From: Robiginitalea aestuariiviva
GTDB taxonomy: Bacteria; Bacteroidota; Bacteroidia; Flavobacteriales; Flavobacteriaceae
Assembly (NCBI RefSeq): GCF_029537735.1
Contig: NZ_JARPUQ010000001.1
Span: forward strand, 680,965-744,964
Direction of reading: 5' to 3'
DNA: 64,000 bases
This document shows, one piece after another, positions 16,360 through 25,219 of the stretch. The position numbers were made by a program, and so were the translations under genes. The notes under the pieces are model-generated. The model had not been told where the DNA came from, searched no databases, and worked only from the letters and a program-made list of their open reading frames with translations. The number at the start of each line of letters is the position of its first letter. Position 1 is the first letter of the stretch.

Positions 16360-16543
16360 ATTAGCAGCGTTTGGGGTCTGTGGCCTAAAAATAAAACATC
16401 CGGGGTGTTTCCCGTACACTTTTGTCGCTAAATGCCCCCGTGAGGAGCACCCGGAATACGGATCGAAAAAAAGCCGATTTATTTGTTATCTTCAGGAATT
16501 GCCCCCGACCAACAACAAACATCAACTTTTAAATCCTTTCCAA

Positions 16544-17062
16544 ATGAAAAAATTAAGCGTAGTGCTCCTGGGGTTGGTTGCCTTTAGCGCCTGGTCCCAG
16601 GAAGCCGTTGTCGTCCCCGGGATTTCCGGCATGCTCGAACAAACCCAGGGGAATATCATCTCCCTGGCAGAGGCCTTCAGTGAAGAACAGATGAACTGGC
16701 GCCCGGCCGAAGGGATCCGGTCCGTGGGGGAAACCATCCTGCACACCGCTGCGGCCAACTATTACATTGCCATGCGGATGGGCTATGCCATCCCGGAAGG
16801 GGTAGATATCATGCAGATGGAAACCATTGAGGGGAAAGCGGCCATTATTGACACCTACAAACAATCCTGCGCCTTTATTGCGGAGGTAATGGGGCTGGTT
16901 AAAGAAGGGACCCTGGGCGAAGAGGTAGACCTGGGCTTTACCAAGCTCAACCGGCTTTCCTCCCTGCTGGTGATCCTGGAGCACAACGGGGAGCACAAGG
17001 GGCAGTTGATTGCCTATGCCCGCTCCAACGGGGTAGTACCCCCCTGGAGTCAGGGACAATAA
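16544..17062 (+). CDS. Secreted DinB-like protein
   Basis: 172 residues from ATG 16544; the frame is open farther upstream, but the signal peptide (about 1-18, AWSQ) fixes this start. The mature part is a DinB/YfiT four-helix bundle with the three metal-ligand histidines: one in GETILHTAAANYY and two in LEHNGEHKGQLIAYAR. DinB-type proteins bind Ni or Zn and include thiol-dependent S-transferases. Exported forms occur in Bacteroidota, and their substrates are unknown. A strong terminator follows at once. Confidence 0.85.
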   Translation: MKKLSVVLLGLVAFSAWSQEAVVVPGISGMLEQTQGNIISLAEAFSEEQMNWRPAEGIRSVGETILHTAAANYYIAMRMGYAIPEGVDIMQMETIEGKAAIIDTYKQSCAFIAEVMGLVKEGTLGEEVDLGFTKLNRLSSLLVILEHNGEHKGQLIAYARSNGVVPPWSQGQ

Positions 17063-17093
17063 AAAACGCCGGCCTTCGGGCCGGTTTTTTTTA
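17062..17093. terminator. Bidirectional terminator between DinB-like and ZIP genes
   Basis: CCGGCC (17069-17074) and GGCCGG (17079-17084) around TTCG, with A-run on the left and T-run on the right, so it can serve both convergent genes. Confidence 0.9.
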
Positions 17094-17906
17094 TCCCAAC
17101 CCGACGTCCAGCACCATCATGACAATAAATCCTCCGATAAAACCCAGGGTAGCAATATCCGTGAAATCGTCCAGCTGGGTTTCCGGGATGACCTCTTCCA
17201 CCACCACAAAAATCATGGCGCCGGCCGCAAAGGCCAGAGCATAGGGGAGAATGGGCTGAAAAGTGAGTACGGCCCAGGCGCCCAGAACGCCCGCTATGGG
17301 TTCCACGATAGCGGAAGCCTGACCGTACATAAAACTCTTGCGGCGGCTCAGGCCAAAACGCCGAAGCGGCATGGCCACCGCAAAGCCTTCCGGGAAGTTC
17401 TGCAGGCCAATCCCAATAGCAAGCGCCACGGCTCCTCCAATGGAAGCGCCTTCAAAGCCTGCGGCCACGCCCCCGAAAAGCACCCCGACTGCAAGACCCT
17501 CCGGGATGTTGTGCAGGGTGATGGCCAGGGTAAGCAGGGTGGTACGCCTCCAGGGCGTTTGAATCCCCTCGCTTTCCTTGAAGTTAATGTGCAGGTGCGG
17601 CAGTACCTTATCGAGTCCGAAGATAAACAGGGCACCCAGAAAAAAGCCCACGGCCGCGGGAATTACCTTGACAAAGCCCTCCCCAGGGCTCATTTCGATA
17701 CCCGGGGCCAGCAAGCTCCAGAAACTGGCTGCAACCATCACGCCCCCGGTAAAGCCCAGCATGCCATCCAGTACGGCGCGGTTCATGGTTTTAAAAAAGA
17801 ATACCAGCCCAGCCCCCAGGGCGGTGAGCAGCCAGGTAAACAGGGTGGCATATAGCGCCGCCAGAATCGGGTTGATGGTTTCCAGATAGGCAATTACGGC
17901 TTCCAT
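17091..17906 (-). CDS. ZIP family metal transporter (GufA-like)
   Basis: 271 residues, about eight membrane helices. The two metal-binding ZIP motifs are present: LHNIPEGLAVG and LQNFPEGFAVAMP, plus QASAIVEPIAG. ZIP proteins import Zn2+, Fe2+ or Mn2+ into the cytoplasm. The gene starts 2 bp after the stop of a DtxR-family regulator, so metal-responsive control of its own operon is likely. The metal is not settled; the regulator family points to iron or manganese. Confidence 0.93.
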   Translation of the reverse strand: MEAVIAYLETINPILAALYATLFTWLLTALGAGLVFFFKTMNRAVLDGMLGFTGGVMVAASFWSLLAPGIEMSPGEGFVKVIPAAVGFFLGALFIFGLDKVLPHLHINFKESEGIQTPWRRTTLLTLAITLHNIPEGLAVGVLFGGVAAGFEGASIGGAVALAIGIGLQNFPEGFAVAMPLRRFGLSRRKSFMYGQASAIVEPIAGVLGAWAVLTFQPILPYALAFAAGAMIFVVVEEVIPETQLDDFTDIATLGFIGGFIVMMVLDVGLG

Positions 17907-17908
17907 AA

Positions 17909-18565
17909 TCAGGTAATGGGTTTAATATACAGGTTGGTGGCAATCTGATGGGAAATTTGCAACTGCTGCTCCCCCATCTGTATGGCCATGGAATCGTCGA
18001 ACTCTTCCTTTTCCAGCACAGCAATCCGCGTGCCCAGGGCAATTCCGTTTTTATCCAGAAAGCGCAGGAAGGGGGAGGAGGAATCCTTAACCCCGATGCA
18101 AACCCCTTTTTCACCGGGTTGCAGGGTAGACAGCAGTCGTTTTTCACGGGTCTTGAAATGGCCCTCCTTGTCCGGTATGGGGTCGCCATGCGGATCAAAA
18201 TCCGGATAATCCAGCAGGGCATCCAGGCGGTCGATCAGCTTTTCGCTGGCAATGTGTTCCAGTTGCTCCGCCACCTCGTGTACCTCGTCCCAGCTAAAGT
18301 CCAGCTTCTCCACCAGGAAGACCTCCCAAAGCCGGTGTTTGCGAATCACCCTCAGGGCCTGGGCCGTTCCCCCAGAGGTAAGGGTTACGCCTTTGTAGGG
18401 CTGGTAATCCACCAGGTCCTTGTCCGAAAGGCGTTTCAGCATATCGGTCACGGAAGAGGGCTTGGTTTCCATATGCGCCGCAATGGCGTTGGTGGAAACC
18501 GAGGCACGCCCGGCGTGGCTCAGGTGGTAAATCCCCTTCAGGTAGTTTTCCTCGGATTGTGTCAT
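17909..18565 (-). CDS. DtxR/MntR family metal-dependent repressor
   Basis: 218 residues from the ATG at 18565; a TTG at 18586 is the alternative start. The N-terminal winged helix (MTQSEENYLKGIYHL; TKPSSVTDMLKRLSDKDLVDY) is followed by the dimerisation and metal-binding domain (RKHRLWEVFLVEKLDFSWDEVHEVAEQLEHIAS, with conserved His and Glu ligands). A C-terminal FeoA/SH3-like domain of about 75 residues completes the full-length form of the family. When it holds Fe2+ or Mn2+ the dimer binds a dyad and blocks transcription. The dyad at 18616-18631 in the divergent promoter region fits this role. Confidence 0.93.
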   Translation of the reverse strand: MTQSEENYLKGIYHLSHAGRASVSTNAIAAHMETKPSSVTDMLKRLSDKDLVDYQPYKGVTLTSGGTAQALRVIRKHRLWEVFLVEKLDFSWDEVHEVAEQLEHIASEKLIDRLDALLDYPDFDPHGDPIPDKEGHFKTREKRLLSTLQPGEKGVCIGVKDSSSPFLRFLDKNGIALGTRIAVLEKEEFDDSMAIQMGEQQLQISHQIATNLYIKPIT

Positions 18566-18615
18566 GGACGCACTTGGGTATTCCAAAAATACATTTTTTA
18601 TATTAAAAACATATT

Positions 18616-18631
18616 TTTAGATTTGTCTAAA
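18616..18631. promoter_or_regulatory. DtxR/MntR-type operator dyad
   Basis: TTTAGA-TTTG-TCTAAA is a perfect 6-4-6 inverted repeat. It sits 51 bp before the DtxR-family start and 17 bp before the TonB-receptor start, and resembles operators of MntR/IdeR-type regulators. One metal-bound dimer here could silence both divergent transcripts. Confidence 0.65.
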
Positions 18632-18647
18632 TTTATTTTGCAACAAT

Positions 18648-20924
18648 ATGTACTTCCGTGTTTTCCTGTGGTTTTTGTGCCTTCCCCTGGGGGTCCTGGG
18701 GCAGGGCCAGCCCGTGTCCGGCACCATCCTGGACGACCGGTTGGAGCCTATCCCCCTGGCCCATGTGCGGCTCCGGAGTACACAGTGGGGCACCGCCACG
18801 GATACCCTGGGCCGGTTTCGGCTGGAAGGGATTGCGCCGGGATCCTACCAGCTTACGGTTTCTGCCCTGGGATATCGGCCACACGTACAACGCATCACGC
18901 TGGGGCAAGCCCCCCTGCAACTTCCCCCTGTATCCCTGGAACCCGATGTGGAACGCCTGAATGAAACCGTGGTGACCGGGACCATGAAGGCCGTTAAGCG
19001 GACCGAAACGCCCGTACCCGTAGAAGTTTATAGCCCTACGTTTTTTAAACGCAACCCCACGCCAAACCTCTTTGAAGGCCTGCAAAACGTGAACGGCGTA
19101 CGGCCCCAGATCAATTGCAACGTCTGCAATACCGGAGACATCCACATCAATGGCCTGGAAGGCCCCTATACCCTGGTGCTCATTGACGGCATGCCCATTG
19201 TGAGCGGCCTGGGCACTGTATACGGCCTGAGCGGCATCCCCAACAGCCTGGTGGAACAAATCGAAATCGTAAAAGGGCCCGCTTCCAGCCTGTACGGGAG
19301 TGAGGCCGTGGGCGGGCTAATCAATATCATCACCAAATCTGCCCTGTCCGCCCCCAAATTTTTTGCCGATGCCATGGGCAGCAGCTGGGGGGAATACAAC
19401 CTGGATGCCGGCGGCAAAGTACCCATAGGGCCCAAAACAGATCTCTTGCTGGGCCTCAATTATTTTAATTACGACCAACCAGCGGACCGCAACGGAGACA
19501 ACTTTACCGACGTGACCCTGCAGGAGCGGATTTCGGTATTCCAGAAATGGAATTTTCGAAGGCCCGATGCCAGGGTATTCCAGCTTGCCGGTAGGTTATT
19601 CTATGAAGACCGCTGGGGAGGCGAAATGCAGTGGACCCCTGCCTTTCGCGGGGGCGACCAGGTGTACGGCGAAAGCATCTACACCCGCAGGTGGGAAGTG
19701 CTGGGCCGGTACCAGTTGCCGGTGGATGAACCCCTTATGCTGGCCGTATCCTACAATGACCATCACCAGAATTCCGTCTATGGGAACATCCCCTACCTGG
19801 CAGACCAGCGCATAGGCTTTGCACAACTCACCTGGGACAAATCTGCCGGGCGTCACGACCTGTTGGCAGGGGCAGCCCTGCGCTATAACTATTACGACGA
19901 CAATACCCCCGCCACAGCATCCACCACCGGGAATGCCCCGGACCAATTCCTGCTGCCGGGCATATTCCTGCAGGACGAATGGGGCTTTACCGAAGGGCAT
20001 TCCCTGTTGGGGGGGCTGCGCTTTGACCACCATCCCCGCCACGGGGGTATCCTGACCCCCCGCCTGGCCTACCGCTGGAAACCCTCGGAGTCCGATATTC
20101 TCAGGTTCAATGCCGGAACGGGTTTCCGGGTCGTGAATCTCTTTACCGAGGACCACGCCGCCCTGACCGGGGCCCGGGAGGTGATAATTTCGGAAACCCT
20201 GGAGCCGGAGCGCTCCTGGAATGCCAACCTCAACTACCTGAAAAAAATCTACACCCGGGGCGGGCATTTTCTGGGGCTGGACGCTTCGGTTTTCTACACC
20301 TATTTTACCAATGCCATCCTCCCGGACTACGATTCGGACCCGAACGAGATCCGCTACCGGAACCTGGACGGACATGCCATTTCCAAAGGGGTAAGCGCCA
20401 ATCTGGACCTTGCCCTGGCCGGTGGGTTTAAAGCCATGGTGGGCGCTACCCTGCAGGAAGTTACCCAAACCCGGGACGGGGTGCGCAGCCAGCAGATTCT
20501 CACCGAGCGTTTTACAAGCACCTGGAGCCTGAGTTACGACATCCGGGCCCTGCGCCTCACCGTCGACTACACCGGTAACCTTTACGGGCCCATGCGGCTT
20601 CCCTTGCTGGGAAACCTGGACCCGCGTCGGGAATATTCCCCTACATGGAGTATCCAGAACATTCAACTGACCTATAAGGCCACCGGGGGATGGGAAGTGT
20701 ACGGGGGGGTGAAAAACCTGCTGGACTGGACCCCCAACCGGGGGAACCCCTTTATCATCGCACGGGCCAATGATCCCTTTGACCGGGAGGTTACCTTCGA
20801 CGCCCAGGGCAATGCCGTGGCCACTGCAGACAACCCCTACGCCCTCACCTTCGACCCCTCTTATGTCTATGGACCTAACCAGGGCATCCGGGGCTTTCTG
20901 GGGGTACGCTACCGCCTGGATTAA
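18648..20924 (+). CDS. TonB-dependent outer membrane receptor, probably metal/siderophore type
   Basis: 758 residues: signal peptide (about 1-20, VLGQ), carboxypeptidase-regulatory-like beta-sandwich (about 22-100), plug (about 115-235) and a 22-strand barrel. The plug carries an unusual CNVC pair in INCNVCNTGDIHINGLEG, followed by LIDGMPIVSGLG and IEIVKGPASSLYGSEAVGGLINIITK. The receptor uses TonB energy to bring a large or scarce ligand through the outer membrane. The DtxR-type dyad in its promoter and the divergent ZIP/regulator operon suggest iron or another transition metal, free or chelated. The ligand is not established. Confidence 0.9.
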   Translation: MYFRVFLWFLCLPLGVLGQGQPVSGTILDDRLEPIPLAHVRLRSTQWGTATDTLGRFRLEGIAPGSYQLTVSALGYRPHVQRITLGQAPLQLPPVSLEPDVERLNETVVTGTMKAVKRTETPVPVEVYSPTFFKRNPTPNLFEGLQNVNGVRPQINCNVCNTGDIHINGLEGPYTLVLIDGMPIVSGLGTVYGLSGIPNSLVEQIEIVKGPASSLYGSEAVGGLINIITKSALSAPKFFADAMGSSWGEYNLDAGGKVPIGPKTDLLLGLNYFNYDQPADRNGDNFTDVTLQERISVFQKWNFRRPDARVFQLAGRLFYEDRWGGEMQWTPAFRGGDQVYGESIYTRRWEVLGRYQLPVDEPLMLAVSYNDHHQNSVYGNIPYLADQRIGFAQLTWDKSAGRHDLLAGAALRYNYYDDNTPATASTTGNAPDQFLLPGIFLQDEWGFTEGHSLLGGLRFDHHPRHGGILTPRLAYRWKPSESDILRFNAGTGFRVVNLFTEDHAALTGAREVIISETLEPERSWNANLNYLKKIYTRGGHFLGLDASVFYTYFTNAILPDYDSDPNEIRYRNLDGHAISKGVSANLDLALAGGFKAMVGATLQEVTQTRDGVRSQQILTERFTSTWSLSYDIRALRLTVDYTGNLYGPMRLPLLGNLDPRREYSPTWSIQNIQLTYKATGGWEVYGGVKNLLDWTPNRGNPFIIARANDPFDREVTFDAQGNAVATADNPYALTFDPSYVYGPNQGIRGFLGVRYRLD

Positions 20925-20940
20925 CCCGCGCCCGAATTCG

Positions 20941-20948
20941 TACCTTTG
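20941..20948 (+). promoter_or_regulatory. -7 element of the lycopene cyclase gene
   Basis: TACCTTTG, an exact TAnnTTTG match, 19 bp before the ATG at 20968. No clear -33 TTG. Confidence 0.55.
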
Positions 20949-20967
20949 AGCCGGCCGATACGGGCAT

Positions 20968-22119
20968 ATGCAACACTTTGACTACATCATTATCGGGGCC
21001 GGGGCTTCCGGCCTGCTACTGGCTGACGCCATGGGCCAGGACCCCTGGTTTGCCGGAAAACGCATTGCCCTGCTCGAACAAAACCCGGCCAAAGGCAATG
21101 ACCGCACCTGGTGTTTCTGGGAGCGCGGGGCGGGGGTCTTTGATCCCCTCCTCCACCAGTCCTGGAATGCCATGCAGGTTGCGGGGCCAGGGTTTCGACG
21201 CACCAGCAGCCTGCACCCCTTCCGATACAAAATGTTGCGTTCGGCAGCCTTCTATGCCGCTTATGGCAAACGCCTGGACACCTACCCCCATATCACCCGG
21301 ATAACCTCAACGGTTACTGCCCTGGAGGAGGCAGACGGGATGGCCCGGGTAACCACCCCGGAGCACACCTATACCGCAGGGCATGTCTTCAGCAGCGTGC
21401 TGTTGCAGGACCGGGACCAGCTAATGCAACCCTATCCGGTGCTGCAGCAGCATTTTACCGGCTGGTTTATCCGTTCGGAAAACCCGGTATTTGATCCGGA
21501 GGCCCCTACGTTTATGGATTTTGATCTACCCCAAAACGGGAATACCCGTTTTATGTATATCCTGCCGACCAGCCCCACCGAAGGTTTGGTGGAGTACACC
21601 CTTTTTTCCAAAGACCTGCTAGCCCCCGAGGCATATGAGGCCGCCCTTCGGGACTACATAGACCAGCGCCTGGGGAGCCAGGGGTATGAGATCCTGGAGT
21701 CCGAACACGGCAGCATCCCCATGACCAGCAACGATTTTACCCGCGCCAATTCGGCCCATATTACCCATATCGGGATTGCAGGCGGGTGGGCCAAACCCAG
21801 TACGGGATATACCTTCTGGAATGCGGTGCGAAATACCCCCAAAGTGATTCGGGCGCTGAAAGCCGGAAAAAATCCGGAAATCCGCCAGCCCTGGCGGTTC
21901 TGGATGTACGATCGGTTGTTGTTGGATGCCCTGGCCCGGGAAAATGGAAAAGGGGGGCACATTTTTTCAAGCCAGCTCCGGCGCCTGCCCATTCCCCTGC
22001 TGCTGACCTTCCTGAATGAGGAAACCCACCTGTTGCAGGAAGCCCGCGTTATTGCCACCAGCCCCAAAGGCCCTTTCCTGCGGGCCGCCTTCAGGGCCCT
22101 CTTTAGAAGTCGCGCTTAA
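20968..22119 (+). CDS. crtY: Lycopene beta-cyclase, CrtY/CrtL type
   Basis: 383 residues. The N-terminal dinucleotide fold has IIIGAGASG (7-15). Family motifs follow: NDRTWCFWE, a central FMDFDLPQNGNTRFMYILPTSPTEGLVEYT, and GIAGGWAKPSTGYTFWNAVRNT. The enzyme closes the ends of lycopene into beta-rings, giving beta-carotene, the precursor of zeaxanthin-type yellow pigments common in marine Flavobacteria. Other crt genes are not in the window. The 3' end overlaps the convergent polyprenyl synthase gene by 17 bp. Confidence 0.93.
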   Translation: MQHFDYIIIGAGASGLLLADAMGQDPWFAGKRIALLEQNPAKGNDRTWCFWERGAGVFDPLLHQSWNAMQVAGPGFRRTSSLHPFRYKMLRSAAFYAAYGKRLDTYPHITRITSTVTALEEADGMARVTTPEHTYTAGHVFSSVLLQDRDQLMQPYPVLQQHFTGWFIRSENPVFDPEAPTFMDFDLPQNGNTRFMYILPTSPTEGLVEYTLFSKDLLAPEAYEAALRDYIDQRLGSQGYEILESEHGSIPMTSNDFTRANSAHITHIGIAGGWAKPSTGYTFWNAVRNTPKVIRALKAGKNPEIRQPWRFWMYDRLLLDALARENGKGGHIFSSQLRRLPIPLLLTFLNEETHLLQEARVIATSPKGPFLRAAFRALFRSRA

Positions 22120-23080
22120 GCAACCACTCCCCGAATTGCTTCAGGACTGCTTTGGCACGGGACCTGCCTTCCAGACGGTCCAGCCCGGAAAAGGCCTTTT
22201 CGGTGTACGCCTCAATGCGCTGGCGGGCCTGCGCTGCCGCACCACTCTCCTGGAATATTTGCCGTACCCGCTCTACCTTGGCCTCCGGCCTGGCCGGTTG
22301 GATGGAATACAAGTCCTGCAATTCCCGGGCTTCCCCGGCAGAAGCCAGCTCCAGGGCCTTTAAATAGAGGTAGGTTTTTTTGTTCTCGATAATATCGCCC
22401 CCTACCTGCTTGCCAAACCGTTCGGGGTCCCCAAAGGCATCCAGATAATCGTCCTGCAATTGGAAAGCAAGGCCCAGGGCAATCCCAAAGTCGTAAACGG
22501 CCTGTTGTTCCGCAGCCCCAGCCCCGGCCACTATGGCGCCCATTTGCAGGGCGCACCCCAGGAGCACCGCTGTTTTCAGGGCAATCATGTTCAGGTACTC
22601 CTCAAGGGAAACGTCGTCCCGGGATTCAAAATCCATATCGAACTGCTGCCCTTCGCACACTTCCAGGGCGGTGCGGGAAAACAGCCGCATCAGCTGCGGA
22701 TAAGCCTCGCCGGTGTACGGCTCCAGTTGTTGATACGCCAGAATCAGCATGGCATCCCCGGAAAGGATGCCGGTATTCAGGTCCCACTTCTTGTGGACCG
22801 TAGCCCGGCCGCGCCTTAAGGGGGCGGCGTCCATGATATCGTCGTGGATCAGGGTAAAGTTGTGGAAAACCTCCACGGCTGCCGCCGCCGGAAGGGCATC
22901 CGAAACGCGGCCGCCAAACAAATCCGCGCTCAGCAGCACCAGCACGGGCCGCATGCGTTTACCGCCCATATCAAGGATATACCGGATGGGGGCATACAAA
23001 CCGTCTGGTTCCCGCTGGGGGGCGTTTTGCTCCAGGTAGTTTAAAAAGGATTCCCGGTAAGAGGCAATAGCTTCGATCAT
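22103..23080 (-). CDS. Polyprenyl diphosphate synthase (trans-isoprenyl type)
   Basis: 325 residues. Both aspartate-rich motifs are present: DDIMD at 80-84 and DDYLD at 210-214, with GGKRMRP (39-45) and HDDIMDAAPLRRG. The enzyme condenses isopentenyl diphosphate with allylic diphosphates to make C15-C20 chains; the exact chain length cannot be read safely. The overlapping crtY gene suggests that geranylgeranyl diphosphate for carotenoids is one product. A TTG-N21-TATTTTTG promoter (23116-23085) would start transcription almost at the ATG, so the mRNA may have next to no leader. Confidence 0.92.
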   Translation of the reverse strand: MIEAIASYRESFLNYLEQNAPQREPDGLYAPIRYILDMGGKRMRPVLVLLSADLFGGRVSDALPAAAAVEVFHNFTLIHDDIMDAAPLRRGRATVHKKWDLNTGILSGDAMLILAYQQLEPYTGEAYPQLMRLFSRTALEVCEGQQFDMDFESRDDVSLEEYLNMIALKTAVLLGCALQMGAIVAGAGAAEQQAVYDFGIALGLAFQLQDDYLDAFGDPERFGKQVGGDIIENKKTYLYLKALELASAGEARELQDLYSIQPARPEAKVERVRQIFQESGAAAQARQRIEAYTEKAFSGLDRLEGRSRAKAVLKQFGEWLLKRDF

Positions 23081-23180
23081 GCATCAAAAATACGGCAAAC
23101 CCTCCTCAACTGCCAAGGGAAAAGTCTTACGCCTTCCAGGGTTCCGGGTGTGGCAGGGGCTATGTTAAAAAATGGTAAAA

Positions 23181-23216
23181 CTTTGGAAACTTTTTTTGTT
23201 TTTAAAGTTTCCAAGG
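23181..23216. promoter_or_regulatory. Long palindromic operator of the TetR-efflux operon
   Basis: CTTTGGAAACTTT (23181-23193) and AAAGTTTCCAAGG (23204-23216) are inverted repeats matching in 12 of 13 positions around a 10-nt T-rich spacer. The dyad covers the -33 TTTG (23195-23198) and touches the -7 TACATTTG (23217-23224), so a bound TetR dimer would block RNA polymerase. Confidence 0.75.
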
Positions 23217-23224
23217 TACATTTG
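23195..23224 (+). promoter_or_regulatory. Promoter of the TetR-TolC-MFP-RND operon
   Basis: TTTG at 23195-23198, 18 bp, then TACATTTG at 23217-23224: a good bacteroidete promoter. The ATG of the TetR gene is 7 bp downstream of the -7 box, leaving almost no 5' leader. Confidence 0.7.
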
Positions 23225-23230
23225 CCCCCT

Positions 23231-23836
23231 ATGAAAACGCAAATCCTGGATACCGCCACCGAACTTTTCCTGAACCTCGGGTTCAAGAGCGTCACCATGG
23301 ACGATCTTTCGGAACACATGGGGATTTCCAAGAAAACCATCTACGCGCATTTCAAGAACAAGACCGACCTGGTAGACCAGTGCACCATGGGGCTGTTCCA
23401 TAAGATATCGCACGGGATTGACTGCATTTGCGACCTGGGCAAAAACCCGATCGAGGAGCTGTACGAGATCAAGAAATTCGCCATGCTCCACCTGAAAAAC
23501 GAAAAGACTTCCCCCCAATACCAGCTCCGGAAATACTACCCGGCCATCTTCCAGCGCCTGCAGCAAAAGCAATTCGATGTGATGCAGCAATGCGTGGTGC
23601 GCAACATCCGCCGGGGAATGGAAATGGGCATTTACCGGGCCAACCTGAATGTGGATTTTGTGGCGCGGATATATTTCACCGGCGTTACCAGCCTGAAAGA
23701 CGAAACCCTGTTCCCCAAAAACCTGTTATCCCAGACCGAACTCATGGACATGTACCTGGAATACCACCTGCGGGGCATTGTAACACCCAAGGGAAGAAAC
23801 GTACTTAATAACATCATCAACTCAAACTGCGAATAA
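23231..23836 (+). CDS. TetR/AcrR family repressor of the efflux operon
   Basis: 201 residues from the ATG at 23231; the frame is open upstream, but that stretch is the promoter. The N-terminal helix-turn-helix (about 1-48: ILDTATELFLNLGFKSVTMDDLSEHMGISKKTIYAHFKNK) is followed by an all-helical ligand-binding domain of about 145 residues. Such repressors leave their operator when they bind a drug, lipid or metabolite. It is the first gene of the operon, its stop overlaps the TolC start by one base, and the palindrome at 23181-23216 fits autoregulation. Confidence 0.92.
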   Translation: MKTQILDTATELFLNLGFKSVTMDDLSEHMGISKKTIYAHFKNKTDLVDQCTMGLFHKISHGIDCICDLGKNPIEELYEIKKFAMLHLKNEKTSPQYQLRKYYPAIFQRLQQKQFDVMQQCVVRNIRRGMEMGIYRANLNVDFVARIYFTGVTSLKDETLFPKNLLSQTELMDMYLEYHLRGIVTPKGRNVLNNIINSNCE

Positions 23837-25170
23837 TGCGAAATTACATCGCCTTCCTGCTGGCCCTGACGGCCACCCTGGGGTACGGTCAGGAGCCACC
23901 TGCCCAATTCAGCCTGAAGGAAGCCGTCCAGTATGCCCTGGACCACAACACCAATGCGCTGAACGCCACCCGCGACCTGGAGGATGCCCAAAAGCAAAAA
24001 TGGGAAACCATTGCCACCGGGCTGCCGCAGATCAGCGGCCTGGTTACCTATCAGGACCAGCTGAAGCAGCCCCTGTTCCTGCTGCCCGGGGAACTTTCCG
24101 GCGGGGATCCCGGCACCTTTACCCCGGTTACCTTTGGCCCGCCCCAGACTACGGCGGCCACGGCCACCCTGCGCCAGAAAATCTTTGACGGCTCCTACAT
24201 TGTAGGGGTACAGGCTACCCAAACCTTCCTGAAATACAGCCAAAACACCAAGGAGAAAACGGACCAGCAGGTGCGCCAATCCGTGGTAGAGGCCTACGGG
24301 AATGCCCTGCTGGCCCGCGAAAGCGTGGCCATTTTGGAGAAAAACATCGAAACGGTGGCCACCAACCTCTTCGAAACCCGGAAACTCTTCGAGAACGGCC
24401 TGGCCGAAGAGGAGCAGGTGGAACAGCTGCAGATCACCCACTCCGGCCTGGAAAACCAACTCAAAAACAACCAACGCCTGGCCGAAATCACCTTACAGAT
24501 GCTAAATGTGTTGATGGGGCTCCCGCTGCAGCACCCCACCGAACTCACCCAGGACCTGGACGACCTGGCCCAACAGGAAACCCAGCTGGCCCTGCTGGAA
24601 TCTCCTTTTCAACTGGAAAACAATGTGGATTTCAAACTGGTCCAAAACCTGAACCAACAACGGGAACTGGAATTAAAACTGGCCAAAAGCCGGGCCCTTC
24701 CCACCCTGAATGCTTTTATCAATTACGGCAAAACGGCCACCAGCAGCCCCTTTCAATTTTTCGATAGCGAGACCTTCTCCTACGAAACTTCCGTCCTGGG
24801 CTTTGACCTGAACATCCCCATATTCAGTTCGCTGGGCCGCAGTGCCAGTACCCAAAGGGCCCGCATCGCCCTGGACAAGGCCAAATCCCAGCTCAGGGAA
24901 ACCGAGAAGCAACTGCAACTGCAACTCGAAAAAGCCCGGACGGACTACCGCCTGGCCATCGAAACCTACCAAACCAGCAAAGCGAACCTGGGGCTGGCCG
25001 AGCGCATTGAAAACAAAAACCAGATCAAATACGGGGAAGGCCTGGCCTCCAGCTTTGAATTGCGGCAGGCACAAACCCAGTTATACGCCGCCCAGCAGGA
25101 ATACCTGCAGGCCATGGTAAACGTGATCAACCGCAAAACGGCCCTGGAGAATATCCTGAACCCGGAATAA
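23836..25170 (+). CDS. TolC-family outer membrane efflux protein
   Basis: 444 residues with a signal peptide (about 1-19, GYGQ). Two repeats of the outer membrane efflux protein fold are visible, with long coiled-coil helices (for example 130-235 and 330-430) and short beta segments. It forms the trimeric channel-tunnel of a tripartite pump and also spans the periplasm. It overlaps the TetR gene by 1 bp and is followed after 49 bp by the adaptor gene. Confidence 0.92.
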   Translation: MRNYIAFLLALTATLGYGQEPPAQFSLKEAVQYALDHNTNALNATRDLEDAQKQKWETIATGLPQISGLVTYQDQLKQPLFLLPGELSGGDPGTFTPVTFGPPQTTAATATLRQKIFDGSYIVGVQATQTFLKYSQNTKEKTDQQVRQSVVEAYGNALLARESVAILEKNIETVATNLFETRKLFENGLAEEEQVEQLQITHSGLENQLKNNQRLAEITLQMLNVLMGLPLQHPTELTQDLDDLAQQETQLALLESPFQLENNVDFKLVQNLNQQRELELKLAKSRALPTLNAFINYGKTATSSPFQFFDSETFSYETSVLGFDLNIPIFSSLGRSASTQRARIALDKAKSQLRETEKQLQLQLEKARTDYRLAIETYQTSKANLGLAERIENKNQIKYGEGLASSFELRQAQTQLYAAQQEYLQAMVNVINRKTALENILNPE

Positions 25171-25219
25171 GACCATGCAACCCATCCAAAGCCCTTTTAC
25201 TGAAAACCATCATTCCATC

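Noticed and set aside
19596-20666. Open frame of 356 codons on the minus strand
   Set aside because: Antisense of the TonB receptor barrel; no recognisable motif.
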